A stretch of 11,886 nucleotides of DNA from Rubrobacteraceae bacterium (GTDB lineage: Bacteria; Actinomycetota; Rubrobacteria; Rubrobacterales; Rubrobacteraceae). The stretch is from positions 1-11,886 of the forward strand of contig JAJNDJ010000011.1 in NCBI GenBank assembly GCA_021156345.1, in the 5' to 3' direction. Position 1 is the first letter of the stretch; every line of letters begins with the position of its first letter. Both the position numbers and the translations under genes were made by a program. The notes under the pieces were generated by a model. The model was not told the DNA's origin. It saw only the letters and a list, made by a program, of their open reading frames with translations, and made no database searches. Shown here in pieces: positions 6,784 to 11,886 of this stretch.

Positions 6784-8084
6784 ACCGGCTCCCTGTGGTA
6801 GCCGTCGTCGGGGCCCCCAACGTGGGGAAGAGCTCGCTGGTTAACAGGATCATGCGCCGCCGCGGTGCCGTGGTCTCGGAGAGACCGGGAACCACGCGTG
6901 ACAGGGCGTACAACCGGGCTGAGTGGGCCGGCAGGGAGTTCACGCTGGTGGACACGGGCGGTATGCAGCCGCGCGCGAAAGTTGGCCTCGAGGCGCTCGT
7001 GACGCTGCAAGCGAGGGTTGCTGTCGAGGAGGCTGACGTGGTTTTGCACCTCACCGACGCCAGGCTAGGGCCGACCGAGGCCGACGCCGTTATCGCCGGG
7101 GAGCTCAGGCGTGCGCGGGCCAAGGCCGTGCTCGCAGTCAACAAGCTGGATAACCCCGCTGACGATAGCGAACGTCACAGCTTCTACTCCCTTGGCGAGG
7201 GCGAGCCGCATGCGATCTCGGCGGTACACGGCCTGGGTGTCGGGGACCTACTCGACGTCGTCGTCTCCCTGCTGCCGGAATCAGAACCGGACACGGAGGA
7301 GGAGCTTCCCAGGCTAGCGATCATCGGAAGGCCGAATGTGGGCAAGAGTACGCTCCTCAATCGTCTGCTCGGTGCGGAGCGCGCCGTCGTGTCGGAGGAG
7401 GCAGGCACGACGACCGACGCCGTCGCGGGTGAAATTGCACTTGAAGTAGAGGGAGAGACCGAACGCTATCTCCTGCTCGACACGGCAGGGGTAAGCAAGG
7501 GCGCCAGGCGGGCCCGCGGCGTACCTTACTACTCATCGTTACGGACCTCAGAGGCGATTAGGCGCTCCGACGTCTCGCTGCTACTGGTGGACGCCACGGA
7601 CGGCATCGTGGCCGGAGACCTCAGGATCGCTCGCGAGATAGAGGAGGCAGGCTCCTCGTGCGGAGTCGTGGTAAACAAGCGAGACCTCGTCCCCCCACAA
7701 AGGCTGCGGGAGATGGAAGGACTCATCTCGGCCCGCCTCACCGACCTCAAGCCGCAGGCCGTTCACATCTCGGCGCTCACTGGCGCAGGGGTGGAGGCGG
7801 TCTTGCCTTTCGCGGCTAGAGTAGAGCGGGCATACAGGCTGCGGGTGCCGGCCCACGAGGTAGCAGAGTTCGTGGGTGACGTGGTAAGGCGCAGCGCGCC
7901 GCCGAAGGGGGTCAAGATCCGCTACGCTACCCAGACAGGCACGGCGCCACCGAGGTTCACGCTCTTCGCGACCAGGCCCAAAGATCTGCCCGAGAGCTAT
8001 CTGCGCTACGTGGAGAACGCTCTCCGAGAGAGGTACGGACTCTGGGGCGTTAGTGTCAGGATTAGGGTCAAGAGCAGCCGGTAG
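6780..8084 (+). CDS. der: Ribosome biogenesis GTPase Der (EngA), probable CTG start
   Basis: Der is an essential double GTPase that helps mature the 50S subunit. From CTG 6780 the protein has 434 residues. GTPase 1 shows GAPNVGKSS (11-19), PGTTRDR, DTGG (58-61), NKLD (121-124) and SAVHG (147-151). GTPase 2 shows GRPNVGKST (183-191), GTTTDAV, DTAG (234-237), NKRD (299-302) and SALTG. A C-terminal KH-like domain follows (about 355-434). Small departures from consensus are GAPNVGKS for GRPNVGKS and GTTTD for GTTRD. The CTG start is chosen because it gives the typical N-terminus MNRLPVVAVVG, has AAGGAG 5 nt upstream and overlaps the plsC stop as CTGA, like the GTGA/ATGA/TTGA joints elsewhere. A start at GTG 6795 would remove half of the first beta strand and has no ribosome binding site. 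Confidence 0.93.
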   Translation: MNRLPVVAVVGAPNVGKSSLVNRIMRRRGAVVSERPGTTRDRAYNRAEWAGREFTLVDTGGMQPRAKVGLEALVTLQARVAVEEADVVLHLTDARLGPTEADAVIAGELRRARAKAVLAVNKLDNPADDSERHSFYSLGEGEPHAISAVHGLGVGDLLDVVVSLLPESEPDTEEELPRLAIIGRPNVGKSTLLNRLLGAERAVVSEEAGTTTDAVAGEIALEVEGETERYLLLDTAGVSKGARRARGVPYYSSLRTSEAIRRSDVSLLLVDATDGIVAGDLRIAREIEEAGSSCGVVVNKRDLVPPQRLREMEGLISARLTDLKPQAVHISALTGAGVEAVLPFAARVERAYRLRVPAHEVAEFVGDVVRRSAPPKGVKIRYATQTGTAPPRFTLFATRPKDLPESYLRYVENALRERYGLWGVSVRIRVKSSR

Positions 8085-8102
8085 CGGACGCTTTTGTGCC
8101 CC

Positions 8103-8112
8103 TTTGCGCAAA
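8103..8112 (+). repeat. Perfect 10-bp palindrome in the leader before the mannosyl gene
   Basis: TTTGCGCAAA reads the same on both strands and lies 18 nt after the der stop. No T-tract follows and no longer stem can be formed, so it is not an intrinsic terminator. It could be an operator near the promoter of the next unit; TTGCGC within it may also serve as a weak -35. The function is a guess. Confidence 0.35.
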
Positions 8113-8130
8113 CTCGCAGCGCGGGTAAGG

Positions 8131-8136
8131 TAGACT
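8131..8136 (+). promoter_or_regulatory. Possible -10 element (TAGACT) for the leader ORF and mannosyl gene
   Basis: TAGACT resembles the TATACT hexamers at 5452 and 10822, and all three are preceded by GG, GC or GGT and followed by C or T. It lies in the 123-nt gap between der and the small ORF at 8208. The TTGCGC at 8104-8109 is 21 nt upstream, too far for an ideal -35, so this is a weak call. Confidence 0.3.
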
Positions 8137-8196
8137 CTTGTCGGGATAGTAAGGCATCGGCTTTGCCTACAGAGACGGGAAGGATCAGGAGCGATC

Positions 8197-8202
8197 AAGG
8201 AG
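8197..8202 (+). promoter_or_regulatory. Strong ribosome binding site of the 24-codon leader ORF (AAGGAG)
   Basis: AAGGAG with a 5-nt spacer precedes ATG 8208. It is one of the best Shine-Dalgarno sequences in the window, which argues that the short ORF is translated. The main gene at 8279 has a weaker site, AGGGA at 8265-8269. Confidence 0.6.
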
Positions 8203-8207
8203 AGAAC

Positions 8208-8282
8208 ATGTTCGACTTGGCGGCGGGGTTGAGGTATGTGAAGCGTCCGCGGTATGTCCGAACCAGGGATGGTGCCTTATGA
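8208..8282 (+). CDS. Small leader ORF, 24 residues, translationally coupled to the mannosyl gene
   Basis: A 24-residue ORF starts at ATG 8208 behind AAGGAG and ends with a TGA at 8280-8282 that overlaps the ATG of the next gene as ATGA. The peptide is basic and aromatic: MFDLAAGL, then two related units RYVKRP and RYVRTR, ending DGAL. I recognise no family. It has no membrane segment or signal peptide. The 4-nt overlap and the strong binding site suggest that ribosomes finishing it reinitiate on the 838-residue gene, so it may set or regulate that gene's translation, or it may be a real small protein. Arg codons are mixed (AGG, CGT, CGG, CGA), so attenuation by one tRNA is not obvious. A longer frame from TTG 8094 is possible but has no ribosome binding site. 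Confidence 0.5.
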   Translation: MFDLAAGLRYVKRPRYVRTRDGAL

Positions 8283-10795
8283 AGGCGGTAATAATGGCCG
8301 GAGGGCAGGGTACGCGCCTGAGGCCGCTGACCAGCAATCAGCCCAAGCCGATGATACCTATCGTCAACGTCCCTTGCATGGAGCACATCGTGAAGCTCCT
8401 CGAGCGCCACGGCTTCACGGATATCGCCGTCACCCTGCAATTCATGCCGGATGAGATAAGGGACTACTTCGGCGACGGTTCGGAGTGGAATGTAAACATC
8501 CGCTACTCCGTCGAGGACGCGCCGGCTGGGACCGCAGGCTCCGTGAAGATGGCCGAGCAGCAACTCGGCCTCGAGGGCGAGCGCCTGCTCATCATTAGCG
8601 GCGATGCTCTGACCGACGCCGACCTGAGCCGTCTGGTCGAGTTCCACGAGGAGAAAGGCTCTGAGGCCACGATGGTCCTCAAGAGCGTCGAGAACCCTCT
8701 GGATTTCGGCATCGTAATAACCGAGGAGGACGGGCGCATCTCGCGCTTTCTGGAGAAGCCAGCCTGGGGGCAGGTCTTCTCCGACACCGTAAACACCGGC
8801 ATCTATCTGCTCGAGCCCTCGGCGATCGCCGATATCCCTGACCCGGAAGAGGGAGAGTACGACTTCTCCAAAGAGCTCTTCCCCAAACTACTCGATACCG
8901 GTCGTCCACTCTACGGCTACATCACCGAGGATTACTGGGAGGATATAGGCACCCTGGAGCAGTTTGCCAGTGCCCAGCGCGACGTGCTCGACGGGCGCGT
9001 GGAGGGCGTCAGGCCTCCGGGTACGCGCCTTAGGGAGAACATCTATGTGGGACGCAGGGCGCAGGTCGACGACGACGAGCTCGAAGGGCCAGTTGCTATC
9101 GGGGAAAACGTCCGCGTTGACGAGGGGGCAAGCATCGGCTCCTACTCGGTCATCGCCGACAACGTCGTCGTCTCGGCGGGTGCTACGGTGGAGCGCAGCG
9201 TAATCGCGGAGGGAACCTACATAGGTGAGGGCGCCGAACTCGTAGACACGCTCGTTGGCCGCAACTCCTACGTCCAGGCGCGGGCCCGCATCCTGGAACG
9301 CAGCGCGCTCGGTGACGACGTAATCGTGGGCGAGGGGGCGACCATTGCCCCCGAGGTAAAGGTGTACCCTCACAAGACAATAGAGACCGGGGCCAACGTC
9401 ACGCAGTCCCTGATCTACGAGACCATGGGCCTGCGTACGGTCTTCAAACGCGGCGTCGTCAGCGGCAAGTTCAACGTGGACGTCACCCCCGAGTTCGTCA
9501 CCCGCCTGGCCTCATCATTCGGCACTACGCTCGACCCCGGGGCCGTGGTAACTCTGGGTCGCGACTCCTCGCTCTCGGCCCAGGTCGCAAAGCGCGCCAT
9601 GACAGCGGCGCTGCTCGGCACCGGGATCAACATCAGGGACCTGAGGGCCGCCCACGCCGGGGTCGTCCGCCACGACGTGCTCGCCGGCAAGTCCTCGGCA
9701 GGGGCGCAGGTACGTGCCGGCAGCGACCCCGACGACGTCGAGATCCTGTTTTTCTCCGCGGACGCCACCCCTATAGCGGAGGAGGATGAGAGGTCCGTAG
9801 AGAAGGCCTTCGTCCGCGAGGAGTACCGTAGGGCCTACGGCGGGGATATAGGGGAGTTGATCTACCCCGGCCGCGTCGTTGAGCAGTTCGTGGAGCGCCT
9901 GGAGCGCGCCGTGGACAGGGAGAAGACCACGGGCGCCACCATCGTCGTGGATTTCTGCGGGGGCGTCGCGGGCCTAGTGGCGAGCCGGGTGTTCTCCAGG
10001 CTCGGAGTGAGCGCCGTTGTTATGGAAGGCTTCGCCAACGCCAACGCGGTCGGCGAGGCGGGGAGGATGAACCTGGAGGAGAGCATCGAGCGCGTCGCCC
10101 GCATAGTGCCTACGGTGGACGCCGCCTTCGGCGCCGTCGTTGGCCCCGAAGCCGAGTACGTGCAGTTCGTCGACGACGAGGGAGAGTGGGTGCCACCCGA
10201 CGTCATGCTCGCCTGCCTCGTTGACCAGATGCATCCGCAGAGTGTCGTGCTACCGATCAACCTCAGCCGCAGATACCAGAGACTCATAGACGAAGGCGCA
10301 GGTAACGTCGAGATGAGCCGCACAGGTCTCTCCAACGTCGCCATAAGAGCCGCTGGCATCGGGGCTGACCTCGCTTCCCTCGCCGACGGCCGCTACATCT
10401 TCCCTGCCTTCCTGCCAGCCCCGGACTGCTTCATGACGCTGGCCAGCGCCCTCGAAGCGTTCCGCGAGACGCCCCTTTCCGGCGTGCGCCGGAAGTTCGG
10501 AGATTCGTTTGACCACGTAAAGAGAGAACAAATCGAGTGCCCGTGGTCGGCAAAGGGACGTGTGATGCGCGGCCTCGCCGAGAAGTTCGGCGGTGATCCC
10601 GATGCCATCCTCGCCGAGGGCGTGCTGCGCAACGTCGAAGACGGCTGGGTGCTTATGCTCCCCGACCCCGATAGTCCCATGTTCTACGTCTACGCCGAGT
10701 CCGAAGAGGACGACGGGAGCCCGGAGCAGATAATGGAGGAATACGTCGACCTGGTGAAGTCCCTGATCGATGACCAGGCCTTGCTCTCAAGCTGA
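8279..10795 (+). CDS. Mannose-1-phosphate guanylyltransferase fused to a degenerate phosphomannomutase-like domain
   Basis: The 838-residue protein has three parts. Residues 1-240 form a nucleotidyltransferase with MAGGQGTRLRPLT (6-18), KPMIPI, metal-binding Asp109 in SGDAL, FLEKP (157-161) and DYWEDIGT (218-225); it should make GDP-mannose from mannose-1-phosphate and GTP, though another NDP-sugar cannot be excluded. Residues about 250-380 are left-handed beta-helix hexapeptide repeats. From about 385 it follows the phosphohexomutase fold (TPEFVTRLASSFG, TLGRDSSLSAQVA), but the active-site motifs are gone: the TASHNP serine loop reads RAGSDP (479-484), the metal loop DGDADR reads GPEAEY (622-627), the GEESGH sugar loop is replaced near ADLASLADGRYIFP, and RPSGTEP reads LPDPDSP (794-800). 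This half is therefore probably structural or regulatory. Actinobacteria and cyanobacteria have similar long fusions. The ATG overlaps the leader ORF stop (ATGA). Confidence 0.88.
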   Translation: MKAVIMAGGQGTRLRPLTSNQPKPMIPIVNVPCMEHIVKLLERHGFTDIAVTLQFMPDEIRDYFGDGSEWNVNIRYSVEDAPAGTAGSVKMAEQQLGLEGERLLIISGDALTDADLSRLVEFHEEKGSEATMVLKSVENPLDFGIVITEEDGRISRFLEKPAWGQVFSDTVNTGIYLLEPSAIADIPDPEEGEYDFSKELFPKLLDTGRPLYGYITEDYWEDIGTLEQFASAQRDVLDGRVEGVRPPGTRLRENIYVGRRAQVDDDELEGPVAIGENVRVDEGASIGSYSVIADNVVVSAGATVERSVIAEGTYIGEGAELVDTLVGRNSYVQARARILERSALGDDVIVGEGATIAPEVKVYPHKTIETGANVTQSLIYETMGLRTVFKRGVVSGKFNVDVTPEFVTRLASSFGTTLDPGAVVTLGRDSSLSAQVAKRAMTAALLGTGINIRDLRAAHAGVVRHDVLAGKSSAGAQVRAGSDPDDVEILFFSADATPIAEEDERSVEKAFVREEYRRAYGGDIGELIYPGRVVEQFVERLERAVDREKTTGATIVVDFCGGVAGLVASRVFSRLGVSAVVMEGFANANAVGEAGRMNLEESIERVARIVPTVDAAFGAVVGPEAEYVQFVDDEGEWVPPDVMLACLVDQMHPQSVVLPINLSRRYQRLIDEGAGNVEMSRTGLSNVAIRAAGIGADLASLADGRYIFPAFLPAPDCFMTLASALEAFRETPLSGVRRKFGDSFDHVKREQIECPWSAKGRVMRGLAEKFGGDPDAILAEGVLRNVEDGWVLMLPDPDSPMFYVYAESEEDDGSPEQIMEEYVDLVKSLIDDQALLSS

Positions 10796-10797
10796 GA

Positions 10798-10827
10798 TTG
10801 CACTTCAGGTTCAGGGTAGGTTATACT
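10798..10827 (+). promoter_or_regulatory. Promoter TTGCAC-N18-TATACT before the RsiG-like gene
   Basis: A -35-like TTGCAC (10798-10803) and a -10-like TATACT (10822-10827) are separated by 18 nt and lie just after the stop of the mannosyl gene. The -10 ends 6 nt before ATG 10834, so the transcript would begin at or next to the start codon, giving a leaderless mRNA; no good ribosome binding site is present, which agrees. Confidence 0.55.
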
Positions 10828-10833
10828 CAGGTC

Positions 10834-11091
10834 ATGAACGATGCTGGGTTGCACGGGGGATTCGACTGGGAGAAAGCCGAGGACGTCACAGCCCTCTCTG
10901 AGGAAGATCTGAGGGACAGGCTAGTGGAGCTCTCGGAGGAGGAGCGTGCGGTCAGTTACAGGCGGAGGATCCTGCAGGGGAGGATAGATCTGATCCGTGC
11001 CGAGCTCGTAGAGCGGGGCGCTGTCGCGCTTTCGCCTAATGACCTGGCGCGGGTGTTGCTCGGCGATTCGCCCGATGAGGAGATCAGGTGA
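10834..11091 (+). CDS. rsiG: RsiG-like c-di-GMP-binding anti-sigma factor
   Basis: This 85-residue, mostly helical, charged protein contains the complete c-di-GMP signature E(X)3S(X)2R(X)3Q(X)3D: Glu37, Ser41, Arg44, Gln48 and Asp52. That motif defines RsiG, which with c-di-GMP holds the flagellar/sporulation sigma factor WhiG inactive. Streptomyces RsiG has two copies in one chain. The Rubrobacter radiotolerans protein has one copy and works as a homodimer, as this protein should. After the motif helix comes SPNDLARVLLGDSP, a short tail. The start is placed at ATG 10834; a TTG at 10798 would overlap the -35 hexamer. The stop overlaps the next gene as GTGA. No whiG-like gene is in the window. 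The motif is seen directly; the partner sigma factor and the function are inferred from the family. Confidence 0.8.
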   Translation: MNDAGLHGGFDWEKAEDVTALSEEDLRDRLVELSEEERAVSYRRRILQGRIDLIRAELVERGAVALSPNDLARVLLGDSPDEEIR

Positions 11092-11537
11092 GAGAGTGTC
11101 CTGAGTGTGGGGCCGAGGCCCCGGCGGCGATGAAGTTCTGTGCGGAGTGCGGCACCAAGTTCGATATCGGCCAGAGCACCGTCTCTTATGCGCCTAGCTT
11201 CGGCGAGGACATCGAGCCTGGCACATCAGGGGGGGCCGAAGGAGCCGCATTGATAGAGATGGACCAGGTAGAGGGCACGGCTGGACGCAGGATGCACGAC
11301 CTGGGCGATGACGTTGTCAGTGTCGGCCGTGGACAGGAGAGCAGCATCTTTCTCGACGACGTCACCGTCTCACGCAAGCACGCTGAGATCGTGCACGGAG
11401 ATGGCGGTTACAGAATTCGCGACGTGGGAAGCCTGAACGGGACATACGTCAACCGCGTGAGGGTAGACGCTGTCGACCTGCGCAACGGAGACGAGATACA
11501 GGTAGGCAAGTACCGTTTCAGGTTCGTGTTCGCCTAG
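11088..11537 (+). CDS. Zinc-ribbon FHA-domain protein, GarA/OdhI-like
   Basis: The 149-residue protein has an N-terminal zinc ribbon with Cys4, Cys7, Cys18 and Cys21 (CPEC and CAEC), a linker (22-52), and a C-terminal FHA domain that binds phosphothreonine. FHA hallmarks are GRGQESSIFLDDVTVSRKHAEI (begins at 80; Arg81, Ser95, His98), DVGSLNGTYVN (112-122, Asn117) and NGDEIQVGKYRF. The FHA block closely resembles mycobacterial GarA and corynebacterial OdhI, which switch 2-oxoglutarate metabolism when phosphorylated by Ser/Thr kinases. Those have an N-terminal ETTSVF phosphosite; here only STVSY (30-34) could play that part, which is a guess. The GTG at 11088 overlaps the rsiG stop and has GAGGAG at 11077-11082. 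The garA-ftsR order is the same as in mycobacteria. Whether it does GarA's job is uncertain because of the added zinc ribbon. Confidence 0.88.
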   Translation: MRECPECGAEAPAAMKFCAECGTKFDIGQSTVSYAPSFGEDIEPGTSGGAEGAALIEMDQVEGTAGRRMHDLGDDVVSVGRGQESSIFLDDVTVSRKHAEIVHGDGGYRIRDVGSLNGTYVNRVRVDAVDLRNGDEIQVGKYRFRFVFA

Positions 11538-11562
11538 AGCATCAGGCACTGTAGTCGAGAGG

Positions 11563-11886
11563 ATGGGAGTGAACAGGGTGGAGAACGACGGTATGCATAG
11601 AGAGACAGAAGAAGGCCACACCACCGAAGGTTACGCGCCGGAGAGGTACAGCGCTACCAAAGACAGTTTCACTATCGGCGAGGTCGTGGAGCGTCTGAGA
11701 CCCGAGTTCCCGGCCCTCTCGGTCAGCAAGATCCGGTACCTGGAACGAAGGCGTCTGATCAACCTCAGCCGCACGCGCGGCGGGTATAGGCTTTTCTCGT
11801 CCCAGGATATCGAGCTCCTCAGGTACATCCTTACGCTGCAAGACAAGGAGTATCTCCCGCTCAAGGTCATAAAGAAGCGCATAGAA
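11563..11886 (+). CDS. MerR-family regulator, FtsR-like (partial, 3' end outside window)
   Basis: An open frame runs from ATG 11563 to the window edge (108 codons). After a charged extension of about 35 residues comes a MerR-type winged helix: FTIGEVVERLRPEFPALSVS, KIRYLERRRLI, GGYRLFSSQDIELLRYI and LQDKEYLPLKVIKKRI. This matches M. tuberculosis Rv1828 and corynebacterial FtsR, the regulator encoded after garA that controls ftsZ and cell division. The start is uncertain: ATG 11563 is outermost, but ATG 11593 has a better ribosome binding site (GGTGGAG at 11577-11583, 9-nt spacer). The gene follows the FHA gene by 25 nt, so one transcript is likely. The effector-binding C-terminal domain is not visible. 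Confidence 0.87.
   Translation, partial: MGVNRVENDGMHRETEEGHTTEGYAPERYSATKDSFTIGEVVERLRPEFPALSVSKIRYLERRRLINLSRTRGGYRLFSSQDIELLRYILTLQDKEYLPLKVIKKRIE

Noticed and set aside
6795..6797. GTG 6795 as the start of der
   Set aside because: No ribosome binding site within range and loss of the conserved N-terminal strand; CTG 6780 fits better.
8152..8168. Short stem AGGCA/TGCCT in the leader before the small ORF
   Set aside because: Only 5 bp with a 7-nt loop and no T-tract; too weak to call a terminator or riboswitch.

Overview
The window is a GC-rich, gene-dense stretch with every recognisable gene on the + strand. It looks like an actinobacterial chromosome, most likely Rubrobacter or a close relative. 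The reasons are the gene order pyrG ... scpA-scpB-rluB-(aroA)-cmk-plsC-der, which resembles the M. tuberculosis Rv1699-Rv1713 region; a GarA-type FHA gene followed by an FtsR-type MerR gene; a single-motif RsiG-like anti-sigma factor, a form described from Rubrobacter radiotolerans; and frequent AGG (Arg) and ATA (Ile) codons. The genus is an inference; no rRNA is present.

Region 1 (1-958): the 3' end of pyrG (CTP synthase), then an unrecognised 180-residue protein with a good ribosome binding site. Region 2 (1079-5433): a run of nearly contiguous genes with 1-4 nt overlaps, comprising an alanine dehydrogenase-like protein, scpA, scpB (condensin accessory proteins), rluB (pseudouridine synthase) and aroA (EPSP synthase). 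Region 3 (5468-8084), behind a possible leaderless promoter: cmk (CMP kinase), plsC (acyltransferase) and der (double-GTPase ribosome assembly factor), again joined by 4-nt overlaps. Region 4 (8085-10795): a leader with a perfect 10-bp palindrome and a small basic ORF of 24 residues that overlaps by ATGA the start of an 838-residue GDP-mannose pyrophosphorylase with a C-terminal phosphomannomutase-like domain. Region 5 (10798-end): a promoter, a small RsiG-like c-di-GMP-responsive anti-sigma protein, a zinc-ribbon/FHA protein, and the 5' part of an FtsR-like MerR regulator.

The housekeeping genes are ordinary. The most interesting points are four. (a) The alanine dehydrogenase homologue has lost the catalytic Lys75 and His96 equivalents and about 46 residues holding the NAD-binding glycine loop, yet keeps an intact frame coupled to scpA. 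(b) The phosphomannomutase half of the fusion protein has lost all four active-site motifs. (c) der appears to start at a CTG codon. (d) The RsiG/FHA/FtsR cluster could combine c-di-GMP and Ser/Thr-kinase inputs in one transcription unit. I do not see mobile elements, CRISPR arrays, tRNAs, rRNAs or convincing intrinsic terminators, and no gene-free stretch exceeds 300 bases.
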